Source of the DNA: Endozoicomonas sp. SCSIO W0465
Lineage (GTDB): Bacteria; Pseudomonadota; Gammaproteobacteria; Pseudomonadales; Endozoicomonadaceae
Direction: 5' to 3'
Assembly (NCBI RefSeq): GCF_023716865.1
Contig: NZ_CP092417.1
Span: 3,388,001 to 3,452,000 of the forward strand
Length of the DNA: 64,000 nt
The position numbers were made by a program, and so were the translations under genes. The notes under the pieces are model-generated. The model did no database searches. It was not told where the DNA came from and worked only from the letters and a program-made list of their open reading frames with translations. Of the stretch, positions 35,681 through 42,960 are shown one piece after another. Every line of letters starts with the position of its first letter. The stretch's first letter is position 1.

Positions 35681-37413
35681 CCGTCATTCAGCACTCAATC
35701 TGAGAATTTCCCTACACCGGCTAAAATGTAAAAAATTCTCAGAATGAACATGTCCAATGCATCCTCATCAGTTCCACATTCAACGTATCGATCATATGGG
35801 TTTGGTTGCCGGTATGTGCAAAGAACTCGGTATCTCTAATCATCTGGATTCCCTGGTTCCTAACCAATCTGAACACCGGAATATTTCCTTTGGCGAAACC
35901 GTAGTATCAATGCTGCTTAACGGCCTTGGGTTCACTGCCCGCACGCTTCATATGTTCCCGGAGTTTCATGCTGATAAACCGCTGGATAAACTCATCAGGC
36001 CCGGTATTAAACCCGAACACATTAACGACAGTGTACTCGGCAGAGCCCTGGATCAGCTTTTTGAACTGGATGTAAGTGAGGTCTATTTATCGCTGGCTGT
36101 CAAGGCAGTGAATGTCTTAAAACTGCCGTGCAAGGCTCTGAACCTTGACTCAACAAGCTTGCATGTGGACGGCGTTTATAACAGCGAATCTGACGTCGAC
36201 GAAGAAGATATGCACTGTATCAAACTCTGTCGTGGATACAGCAGGGATCATCGACCCGAGCTCAACCAGGCAATACTGCTGATGATGACGGAAAATCAGG
36301 CCGGTATTCCCGTTTTTATGAAAGCGTCCAGTGGCAACGTAAACGACAATAAAAACTTTAAAAAAGTCATCAGCAGCCATTTGAAATCCTACCGGGAAGC
36401 CCTGAATAATCGCTACCTGATTGGTGATGCAGCACTTTATACAACAGATAACGTACAGATACTTCATCAGCAGGGCCAGCAATTTATCACCCGGGTTCCG
36501 TCAAAAATCAAAGAAGCCAGAGAACTGATTGACAGTGTCGCTTCTTGTGAAATGACACCAGTGGAGGGTGCTGAGGGCTATGAGAGTCATGAAATGCTGT
36601 CAGATCATGCGGGTGTCTCCCAGCGCTGGATTCTGGTCCGCAGCGAGCAGGCTCGAAAGAGCGAACAAAAAACACTGCTGAAAAAAATGCTAAAGAAGTC
36701 TGAGAAAGAAGCAGAAGCGCTGACCAGTAAACTGGCCAAAAAAGCCTTCAAGTGTGAAACCGACGCATTGCGTGCGTTCGATGAATGGCAGTCAAAAACT
36801 ATTTATTGTCAGGCGGAACCTGTCATTACTGAGAAACCCTGCTATACCAAGGTAGGTCGTCCGGAGAAAGGCTCTAAACCGGACAGTATTGAATATTATG
36901 TGAGCGGATATCCTTGGGTATCCGTTGACTGTCGCAAAGATGCAGAGTGTTCTCTGGGTTGCTTTGTGCTGGCGACGAATGATCTGGACGACAGTCGGCT
37001 GAGTACAGCAGAAGTGCTAAGTACTTACAAATCACAACAGTCAGTAGAGCGTGGCTTTCGGTTTTTGAAGAGCCCGGAGTTTCTGGTTTCTTCGCTGTTT
37101 TTAAAGAAACCGGAACGAATAGAAGCCTTGCTGATGGTGATGACGCTGTGTCTGTTAGTGTATGCGGCGATTCAGCATCGAATTAGGCATGAGCTAAAAC
37201 GACAGAGTCGGTTTTTCCCGGACATGAAGCGGAAACCCTGCCAAAACCCGACAGCGCGTTGGGTGTTTTTCTGCTTTCAGGGTATCAACGTGCTATTGGT
37301 CGATGGACATGAAAAGCATGTGGTTGGATTACAAGAAAGGCAGTTGACTATTATTTCAATTCTTGGGCGACCGTATCAGGAAATTTATTCCTGATACGGG
37401 TGCTGAATGACGG
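35681..37413 (+). mobile_element. IS1634-family insertion sequence
   Basis: 1,733 bp with 14-bp inverted ends CCGTCATTCAGCAC / GTGCTGAATGACGG (35681-35694 and 37400-37413) and a perfect 6-bp target duplication TTAGAT (35675-35680 and 37414-37419). It separates folC from dedD. Confidence 0.94.
35757..37394 (+). CDS. IS1634-family transposase
   Basis: 545 residues, intact. The N-terminal DUF4277-like region (HIQRIDHMGLVAGMCKELGI) is followed by a DDE domain: LNLDSTSLHVDG (first Asp), YLIGDAALYTTDN (second Asp) and YKSQQSVERGFRFLKSPEF (Glu). Length and layout fit IS1634/IS4-like elements with long transposases. There is no internal stop, and both ends of the element are intact, so it may be mobile. 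Confidence 0.93.
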   Translation: MHPHQFHIQRIDHMGLVAGMCKELGISNHLDSLVPNQSEHRNISFGETVVSMLLNGLGFTARTLHMFPEFHADKPLDKLIRPGIKPEHINDSVLGRALDQLFELDVSEVYLSLAVKAVNVLKLPCKALNLDSTSLHVDGVYNSESDVDEEDMHCIKLCRGYSRDHRPELNQAILLMMTENQAGIPVFMKASSGNVNDNKNFKKVISSHLKSYREALNNRYLIGDAALYTTDNVQILHQQGQQFITRVPSKIKEARELIDSVASCEMTPVEGAEGYESHEMLSDHAGVSQRWILVRSEQARKSEQKTLLKKMLKKSEKEAEALTSKLAKKAFKCETDALRAFDEWQSKTIYCQAEPVITEKPCYTKVGRPEKGSKPDSIEYYVSGYPWVSVDCRKDAECSLGCFVLATNDLDDSRLSTAEVLSTYKSQQSVERGFRFLKSPEFLVSSLFLKKPERIEALLMVMTLCLLVYAAIQHRIRHELKRQSRFFPDMKRKPCQNPTARWVFFCFQGINVLLVDGHEKHVVGLQERQLTIISILGRPYQEIYS

Positions 37414-37511
37414 TTAGATGGAATTCGCTTAAGATGCAATGAGTTTCAGGCATTATCATTTAATTGACTTCCCGCTCTCTGTGCAGGAATGAGTACTGTT
37501 TATCTTTTATT

Positions 37512-38051
37512 ATGGAGCGCATCTTGGGCGAGGGACTTAAACAAAGACTAATAGGTGCTGTCGTATTGCTGGCCTTATTAATCATTATTGCGCCTGCACT
37601 TTTCAGGGGAGGAGAGACTCATCCCCTGGTTACCTCCAGATCTTCCCCTGAAGCTCCGAAGCTTGAATCCCCTCCGGTGCCTGCATTTGTTGATCAGCTT
37701 GATATTCCTCAGGATGTTGTTGAAGTGGTGTCGTCTTCTGCTGAAATTGTTCTGCAGCCAGAAAATGTTCGTACTGATAAGGCGACAGGTGTAGACGAAA
37801 AAGGGCATCTTAAAGCCTGGTCCCTGCAGCTGGCGACCTTTGCTGATAAAACTAACGCTGATAATCTGGAGCGGCAGCTGAAAAAGAAGGGGTACAGTGC
37901 TTTCCAGAAAAAAATTGCTACAGAAAAGAGCAAGGTTTTTTATCGGGTTTATATTGGTCCTGAAGTGCGTCCAGATGAACTTCAGCAGATAAAAGTTACC
38001 ATCAAGAAAGCGATGGGGCTTGACGGTATACTGGTTCGGTATGTTCCATAA
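37512..38051 (+). CDS. dedD: SPOR-domain cell division protein DedD
   Basis: 179 residues from the ATG at 37512; the longer frame from 37464 has no family support. A short cytoplasmic N-terminus (EGLKQRLIGA) leads into one membrane span (~11-28), a Pro/Ser-rich periplasmic linker and a C-terminal SPOR domain (AWSLQLATFADKTNADNLERQL to VYIGPEVRPDELQ, ~103-175) that binds denuded septal peptidoglycan. In enteric and pseudomonad genomes it follows folC and precedes cvpA-purF; here cvpA and purF are absent and an accessory island begins. Confidence 0.9.
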   Translation: MERILGEGLKQRLIGAVVLLALLIIIAPALFRGGETHPLVTSRSSPEAPKLESPPVPAFVDQLDIPQDVVEVVSSSAEIVLQPENVRTDKATGVDEKGHLKAWSLQLATFADKTNADNLERQLKKKGYSAFQKKIATEKSKVFYRVYIGPEVRPDELQQIKVTIKKAMGLDGILVRYVP

Positions 38052-38118
38052 TAGGCCCTCAACTCAGGTTAGTAGCAACTCTTCACGCATTCTGTGGAGG
38101 TCCATTCAGGAAAACGAT

Positions 38119-38553
38119 ATGACAATAGATACAACGTTCTTCAATCGCTGTATTAGGACCCTTGATATGGCCTACGAAAAAGTTATCCAGGCTGAAGATG
38201 GCAGTATCGATTATGAGATGTACCGATCTGCCTGTGTGAAAGAGTTTGAGATCATCCTTGAACAGGCTGGCAAGTTGCTGCGCAAATGTTTGAAGGATTT
38301 TATGCATAGCCCCAAAGCGGTTGATCGAATGGTGTTCAAAGAGGTCTTCCGGCAAGCTGCTCAGCATGATTTGCTGTCATTGGAACAGGTCGAGCGCTGG
38401 TTGGCTTACCGTGCTAATCGCAACAATACCGCTCATGACTATGGGAAAAAATTTGCCGAATACACCTTGAAATTATTGCCTGACTTCGTGGTAGATGCAC
38501 AGGCCCTTGAAAAATCCATAAAGCAGCATTCAGGGCAAGCGGACAATGATTGA
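38119..38553 (+). CDS. HEPN/HI0074-type nucleotidyltransferase partner (module 1, toxin side)
   Basis: 144 residues from the ATG at 38119. It belongs to the HI0074-like nucleotidyltransferase-substrate/HEPN proteins: FEIILEQAGKLLRKCLKDF, then SPKAVDRMVFKEVFRQA, then the HEPN signature RNNTAHDY, which fits R-x4-H-x-Y. In studied HEPN/MNT pairs this motif is the RNase site and its Tyr is AMPylated by the partner. The 3' end overlaps the MNT gene by eight bases, so the two are translationally coupled. First of six such modules in 13 kb. Confidence 0.88.
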   Translation: MTIDTTFFNRCIRTLDMAYEKVIQAEDGSIDYEMYRSACVKEFEIILEQAGKLLRKCLKDFMHSPKAVDRMVFKEVFRQAAQHDLLSLEQVERWLAYRANRNNTAHDYGKKFAEYTLKLLPDFVVDAQALEKSIKQHSGQADND

Positions 38554-38863
38554 TCTCAGGGATAAGGACTGCAAGGCAATCTGTGCCATTGCCGAACAGA
38601 TATTTGCCCCGGGTACTGAAATCTGGGCTTACGGTAGCCGGGTCAAGGGGACTAATCATGACACCAGTGACCTGGATCTCGTTGTGCACTTTCCCCCGGA
38701 CCAGGATAAGATGACAGACTATGAGCAGTTGAGCCTGTTTCTCGAAACCCTGCGAGACTCTAATATACCCATTATTGTCCAGGCGCTTGCCTGGCACAGT
38801 ATTCCCGATAGTTTTCGCGAGGAGATAGATAAAAACCACCAGATGCTCTGGCTCTGCCAGTGA
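38546..38863 (+). CDS. MNT-domain nucleotidyltransferase (module 1, antitoxin side)
   Basis: 105 residues. Minimal nucleotidyltransferase with the GS-x10-D-x-D motif, visible as YGSRVKGTNHDTSDLDLV. In HEPN/MNT systems this enzyme neutralises the HEPN protein by adding AMP groups to a Tyr near its RNase motif. It is coupled to the preceding HEPN gene. It most resembles the MNT proteins of modules 5 and 6 (GSRVNGKAHSASDLD), not those of modules 2-4, which have a one-residue shorter GS-x9-D-x-D form. Confidence 0.88.
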   Translation: MIDLRDKDCKAICAIAEQIFAPGTEIWAYGSRVKGTNHDTSDLDLVVHFPPDQDKMTDYEQLSLFLETLRDSNIPIIVQALAWHSIPDSFREEIDKNHQMLWLCQ

Positions 38864-38930
38864 AGGAGCGGTCACAGGAGTGAGGTACTCAATCGACTCG
38901 GCTTTGGTACTATGTTTAATTCCCTCATAA

Positions 38931-38962
38931 AAATCACGGAGAAAAGCTTTTCTCATCGTGAT
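38931..38962. repeat. 32-bp near-perfect palindrome
   Basis: AATCACG...CGTGATT arms surround the perfect palindrome GAGAAAAGCTTTTCTC, with no loop. It could be an operator or the fold-back end of a lost element. No partner gene is apparent. Confidence 0.5.
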
Positions 38963-39138
38963 TACTTCCTGACCGTCGTGTAGAATGCCTTTTCTTGTAA
39001 AGCTGCTGATGTGATCAGGCCTTAATAAGCCTTTTTTACGTCAGTGTGTTATATAAAAAACTTACGCTACTGTGACGGTTTGTCCTTGCAAATCTGTTGT
39101 TTTTCGCTCAGTTGTTTCGGCATATACTTAAGTCGACG

Positions 39139-39150
39139 GGCGGTAGCGTG
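39139..39150 (+). promoter_or_regulatory. ops element (RfaH recruitment site)
   Basis: GGCGGTAGCGTG followed by CTTTTT matches the canonical ops sequence of JUMPstart leaders, where a paused RNA polymerase recruits the anti-terminator RfaH to long surface-polysaccharide operons. It lies 17 bp upstream of the wecA ATG on the coding strand. Confidence 0.9.
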
Positions 39151-39167
39151 CTTTTTGATTGGTTTAT

Positions 39168-40292
39168 ATGATTGAGCAACTTATAAAACTGCTGCTTACC
39201 TTTCTCTTTACGGCCCTTCTTATAAAATTTCTCAAGCCGCTTGCCTATCGGTTTGGCCTGATTGATGAGCCAGGGGGAAGAAAACAGCACGATAAGGCAA
39301 CCCCAATGGTTGGTGGTGTGGCACTATTTTTTACGGTGACAGTAACCAGCTTGATATGGGGGAAGGTCGGATCTGAGCTTTATTATTTTTTAACTGCTGC
39401 TGCGCTTATGGTGTTTACCGGTGCTTATGACGACCGGTTCGGGTTAGGGGTCAGAGTCCGGTTATTAGCCGAAGGAATTGCTGCATGTATGATGATATTT
39501 GGTGCCGGAGTGGTACTGAAAGACCTTGGTAACCTGTTCGGTTTTGGTAGTATTCAAATGCCGATGGTTATAGCGGTACCTTTTACCATCATTGCGGTAT
39601 TTGGAGCCATCAACTGTCTGAATATGATAGACGGTATTGATGGTCTTGCTGCCGGACTTTGTCTGTTATCGATGTGCACCTTTGTCATCCTGTTGGGCGA
39701 CACAGGGTCTTCACTTGTTCCGATCATTTCAATTATTGCAGGCCTGGGAGCCTTTCTTGCTTTTAACTTGCAGCTTTACCCGGGCTTTAAAAAAATATTT
39801 CTTGGCGATGCAGGTTCCATGCTGCTTGGCTTTACTCTGGTATGGCTACTGATTCGCTCTTCGCAGGACTCTCTTCCGCTTCGGCCTGCTTTTATTGACC
39901 CGGCTACGGCCTTGTTTGTGCTTGGCTTGCCTTTGATGGATATGGCATCAACAATCATGCACAGGGCAATTAAAGGAAGGAATCCATTTAAGCCAGACAG
40001 AAGTCATATGCATCATCTACTATTGGATGCCGGGCTAACTTCTGAAAGGGCCTTGCTGGCACTATTAAGCATGCAGCTGGTGGTTAATAGCGCGGGTCTG
40101 TTGTTGCATTTTTCAGGGACTCCGGCTTACGGACAATTTGCGATTTTCCTTGTGCTGTTTGGACTCTATGCCATCGGGGTAGGCAAGGTGGCTGCGGCCA
40201 AACAAGATACCGTTGGAAATACCAGGCGACGTGTCCGACAGGTTTTGAAATCTGAAGCATTACAGGTTGCAGCAAGGCAAAAGACCGATTAA
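39168..40292 (+). CDS. wecA: WecA-like undecaprenyl-phosphate GlcNAc-1-phosphate transferase
   Basis: 374 residues from the ATG at 39168. Polytopic inner-membrane enzyme that starts O-antigen or enterobacterial common antigen synthesis by loading a sugar-1-phosphate onto undecaprenyl phosphate. About ten to eleven hydrophobic segments. Family motifs: GAYDDRFGLGVRVRLL (Asp pair), CLNMIDGIDGLAAG, FLGDAGSM and the late SHMHHLLLDAG. It is preceded by an ops element, as expected for a polysaccharide operon, but the remaining polysaccharide genes start 12 kb further on, beyond a toxin-antitoxin and IS island. Confidence 0.92.
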   Translation: MIEQLIKLLLTFLFTALLIKFLKPLAYRFGLIDEPGGRKQHDKATPMVGGVALFFTVTVTSLIWGKVGSELYYFLTAAALMVFTGAYDDRFGLGVRVRLLAEGIAACMMIFGAGVVLKDLGNLFGFGSIQMPMVIAVPFTIIAVFGAINCLNMIDGIDGLAAGLCLLSMCTFVILLGDTGSSLVPIISIIAGLGAFLAFNLQLYPGFKKIFLGDAGSMLLGFTLVWLLIRSSQDSLPLRPAFIDPATALFVLGLPLMDMASTIMHRAIKGRNPFKPDRSHMHHLLLDAGLTSERALLALLSMQLVVNSAGLLLHFSGTPAYGQFAIFLVLFGLYAIGVGKVAAAKQDTVGNTRRRVRQVLKSEALQVAARQKTD

Positions 40293-40330
40293 ACCATAAA
40301 GGTGATTTAACCGGCAGACCCTGAGGCCAA

Positions 40331-41068
40331 ATGAACAACACAAACCGCTTTGACCAGATTGATGCACTTAAGCAACAGCTTGATACCTTAAGGCCTCTAC
40401 CGAAAGAAACCGTCCGGTCACTCCATGAGGCCCTGGTTCTGGAGTGGACATACCACTCAAATGCCATTGAGGGAAATACCTTAACCCTGAAAGAAACAAA
40501 GGTAGTACTTGAGGGTATTACCGTTGGGGGTAAATCCCTCCGGGAGCATTTTGAGGCCATTAATCACCGTGAGGCTATTGCCTGGGTGGAGTCTGTTGTA
40601 GAAAGGGATGAGCCATTCAGCGAAAGACTGGTAAAAAGTATTCACCAGTTAGTGCTGAAAAATATAGATGATGGCAATGCGGGTCGATACCGCCAGCAAA
40701 ATGTTGTCATCGCTGGTGCCAAGCACACGCCCCCGGAACATTACCACTTGCCGCAGCTGATGAATGATTTGGTTGAATGGTACCAGCAGCAGAGCTATCA
40801 CCCCCTGGAGCGGTCTGCCCGGCTGCATGTGGATTTTGTGGGTATTCATCCCTTCGTGGATGGCAATGGCCGAACCGCCCGGCTGTTAATGAACTTTGAT
40901 TTGATGGGCACTGGCTACTTGCCGGTCATTATCCGCAAGGAAAACCGTCTGGCCTATTATGAGGCGCTGGATAAAGCGCTTACCCAAAAGAACTACGGGG
41001 GATTTATTGATATGGTGACCAGCGCCCAGGAAGAGGCTTTGAATCGTTATATCCGTATTATTGAATAA
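40331..41068 (+). CDS. Fic-domain protein, class II (AMP-transferase)
   Basis: 245 residues. The Fic active-site motif HPFVDGNGRTAR is complete (about 174-185), including the catalytic His. The N-terminal inhibitory motif S-x3-E-G appears as SNAIEGN (about 44-50), placing the autoinhibitory helix on the same chain (class II). Such enzymes transfer AMP to Tyr/Ser/Thr of target proteins. It starts 38 bp after wecA and is followed immediately by a HEPN/MNT module, another AMP-transfer system. Target unknown. Confidence 0.92.
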   Translation: MNNTNRFDQIDALKQQLDTLRPLPKETVRSLHEALVLEWTYHSNAIEGNTLTLKETKVVLEGITVGGKSLREHFEAINHREAIAWVESVVERDEPFSERLVKSIHQLVLKNIDDGNAGRYRQQNVVIAGAKHTPPEHYHLPQLMNDLVEWYQQQSYHPLERSARLHVDFVGIHPFVDGNGRTARLLMNFDLMGTGYLPVIIRKENRLAYYEALDKALTQKNYGGFIDMVTSAQEEALNRYIRIIE

Positions 41069-41073
41069 TAATA

Positions 41074-41604
41074 GTGGCAAGCGCATCGATGGATTCCAAG
41101 ATGACCCTGAATACTTCATACCTGAAAATGCTGGTGCAGAACTGGTCCCAGGCTTGTCGCACGGCTACCCGGTTGTCTGTTTCTGTCGTCAGGCTGAAGG
41201 CAGACTTACCGTTGACAGCGGAGGATTTGCACAGCGCCGATGAAGACCTGATGGAAAAACTGGACGCCTTTCGTGTTCGCTATGGCGATCTTCAGGACTG
41301 TCTCGGTGGCAAAGTGTTTCGTAGTTTGCTGCTGGCTGAGGATGAAGAGCCGGTCAGCATGGCAGATATTCTTAACCGGATAGAAAAACGGGGGATTCTG
41401 AACTCTGCTGATCAATGGCGACAGTGGCGTGAAATTCGAAATGCGTTTGCCCATGACTATCCGGAAGCGGAGGCAGAAAGGGTGAGTGCGTTAAATATGG
41501 CGTGGCAGAATACGCCTTTGCTGCTTCAGGTTGCTGAGAATGTTCACCGTTACTGTGACCAGCAAGGAGTAGAGCTAACGGAGATAGAGCGTGCGGATAT
41601 CTGA
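41074..41604 (+). CDS. HEPN-domain protein (module 2, toxin side)
   Basis: Up to 176 residues; GTG 41074 is used, though ATGs at 41089 and 41101 are in frame and no start has a strong ribosome binding site. A helical protein with the HEPN motif RNAFAHDY in WREIRNAFAHDYPEAEAE (R-x4-H-x-Y). The same architecture (~165 residues, NRIEKRGIL before the motif) recurs in modules 3 and 4, so the three are paralogues. It overlaps the MNT gene by 14 bases. It lies six bp after the Fic gene and may be expressed with it. Confidence 0.85.
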   Translation: MASASMDSKMTLNTSYLKMLVQNWSQACRTATRLSVSVVRLKADLPLTAEDLHSADEDLMEKLDAFRVRYGDLQDCLGGKVFRSLLLAEDEEPVSMADILNRIEKRGILNSADQWRQWREIRNAFAHDYPEAEAERVSALNMAWQNTPLLLQVAENVHRYCDQQGVELTEIERADI

Positions 41605-41887
41605 GGCGATGGCACAGAGTATCGTCGAACTCGCGAGAAAACATGTAGCAGCAAATGCCCGCGTCTGGCTGTTTGGCTCCCGGGCTGATGATGCAAAAAA
41701 AGGGGGAGATATCGACCTGTATATAGAGGCAGACAATATCGGTAATTCCCTGGAACGAAAAATTAACTTCCGGTTGGCATTTGAAGACCGCTGGGGTGAA
41801 TTGAAAGTGGATGTTCTGATTCATGATACCCGGCATGAAGCGCAGGCCATTCATGAGATTGCCAGGCAAGGGGTCAGGCTTGGTTAG
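41591..41887 (+). CDS. MNT-domain nucleotidyltransferase (module 2, antitoxin side)
   Basis: 98 residues from GTG. The active-site segment is FGSRADDAKKGGDIDLYIE, a GS-x9-D-x-D version of the nucleotidyltransferase motif. A third acidic residue probably lies in LKVDVLIHD. Partner order here is HEPN first, MNT second. It is closely similar to the MNT proteins at 41966 and 46186. Confidence 0.87.
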   Translation: MRISEAMAQSIVELARKHVAANARVWLFGSRADDAKKGGDIDLYIEADNIGNSLERKINFRLAFEDRWGELKVDVLIHDTRHEAQAIHEIARQGVRLG

Positions 41888-41965
41888 TGATTAAACGACA
41901 TTGACTATAAAAAATAAAAGACCTGCACTGTCTCTTCACAGCGTTTCTAAATAGGTTAAGCAACA

Positions 41966-42247
41966 TTGAGACTCACGACCGAAGAGCAAAACGCCATTAG
42001 AAAGGTGATATATCAGGCAGACCCCGAGGCGCAAATATGGTTATTTGGCTCAAGGGCGAATGACCAGGCAAAAGGAGGGGATATTGACCTGCTCATCCTG
42101 TCAAAAACATTGGGTTTAAAAGACAGGACAGGCATACGGTTGGCTCTGCACGACCTTATCGGAGAGCAGAAAATTGACCTGGTGATTGCCGCAGACGATA
42201 CTGATCCATTCACCCGTATCGCTCTGGTAGAGGGAATCCGGCTATGA
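41966..42247 (+). CDS. MNT-domain nucleotidyltransferase (module 3, antitoxin side)
   Basis: 93 residues from a TTG start; the same TTGAGA start context recurs at 46186. Active site FGSRANDQAKGGDIDLLI (GS-x9-D-x-D), later QKIDLVIA. It precedes its HEPN partner (reverse order to modules 1 and 2) and overlaps it by ATGA. A 78-bp gap separates it from module 2, so modules 2 and 3 form a tandem with swapped gene order. Confidence 0.86.
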   Translation: MRLTTEEQNAIRKVIYQADPEAQIWLFGSRANDQAKGGDIDLLILSKTLGLKDRTGIRLALHDLIGEQKIDLVIAADDTDPFTRIALVEGIRL

Positions 42248-42735
42248 GCCACGAGTCAGGCAAAAAGCATCAGGCAGAGAAAAAAAATACCGATAGAATC
42301 CTGTTATTGGAACAGCAGCTGTTGGCCATGGCCCAGATGGAAGCCCTGCTAAAATGGTCGCTGGATCGCTGTCAGGCCATACCACAGACTAATGACCAGG
42401 TGCCGGAACAGGAAGACCTGGAAAAATTCGAATCACTCACCGCACGATTTGCCCGCTTTAACGATCTTCTGTTACAAAAAATATTTCGCCTGATCGACAC
42501 CATTGACCTGGATGATGTCGGCACTGTCAGGGACAGAATCAACCGTGCAGAAAAAAAAGGGCTGATTGAGGATGCCCAGCGGTTTATCGAAATCCGGGAA
42601 TTGCGTAACAGCATTGCCCACGAATACCAGCCGGAAGCGCTGAGTGTTATTTTTCCTGAAACGTTGCAGGCTACACCCATTCTGCTGGATATTGCTGAAC
42701 GGGTGCGAAAGTACTGCCTGCGGTATAAGCCCTGA
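42244..42735 (+). CDS. HEPN-domain protein (module 3, toxin side)
   Basis: 163 residues. HEPN motif RNSIAHEY within IRELRNSIAHEYQPEA (R-x4-H-x-Y complete). The preceding DRINRAEKKGLIEDAQRF parallels NRIEKRGIL in module 2, confirming paralogy. Coupled to the upstream MNT gene by a 4-base overlap. Downstream is the 18-bp inverted repeat that bounds the IS-filled block. Confidence 0.86.
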   Translation: MSHESGKKHQAEKKNTDRILLLEQQLLAMAQMEALLKWSLDRCQAIPQTNDQVPEQEDLEKFESLTARFARFNDLLLQKIFRLIDTIDLDDVGTVRDRINRAEKKGLIEDAQRFIEIRELRNSIAHEYQPEALSVIFPETLQATPILLDIAERVRKYCLRYKP

Positions 42736-42768
42736 AAATTTCAGAATGCTTCTGGTTTAATAAAGAAT

Positions 42769-42786
42769 CTTAGGGTAGACATTAAG
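42769..42786. repeat. Left copy of an 18-bp perfect inverted repeat
   Basis: CTTAGGGTAGACATTAAG here matches exactly, in inverted orientation, the sequence at 46140-46157. Between the copies lie two insertion sequences and an IS remnant, with HEPN/MNT modules 3 and 4 just outside. Confidence 0.8.
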
Positions 42787-42960
42787 GACAGATTCGTTGG
42801 GCTGCATATGTTTCGACGTAGGTCGGTTTCTGAAGGAAGCCGACTCGTGTCCCAACCGCCGTGCACTTCTCAACACTGGAGTTGGCGGCGGGGAAAAGAC
42901 CGTCGGCTCCCCTGTACGGGGAACCGACCTTGTATCTCTCAAGGAATCTTGATTAGCTAG
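42787..42960. other. Structured non-coding segment of unknown nature
   Basis: Holds at least two hairpins: GTCGGTTTC/GGAAGCCGAC around 42822-42845, and GTCGGCTCCCC/CGGGGAACCGAC around 42901-42928. The two arms are also mutually complementary. I see no supported gene. It could be the end of a lost mobile element or a structured RNA. Confidence 0.5.

Noticed and set aside
38870..38956. Minus-strand frame starting MRKAFLRDFYEGIKHSTKAE inside the 32-bp palindrome
   Set aside because: It runs antisense into the MNT gene, has no family match I can see and no ribosome binding site; possibly a stub of a lost gene but not supportable.
42787..42960. Idea that the hairpin-rich segment is an IS605-type omega RNA / TnpB remnant
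   Set aside because: No TnpB coding remnant could be read beside it and I cannot match the sequence to a known right end, so it is left as unknown structure.
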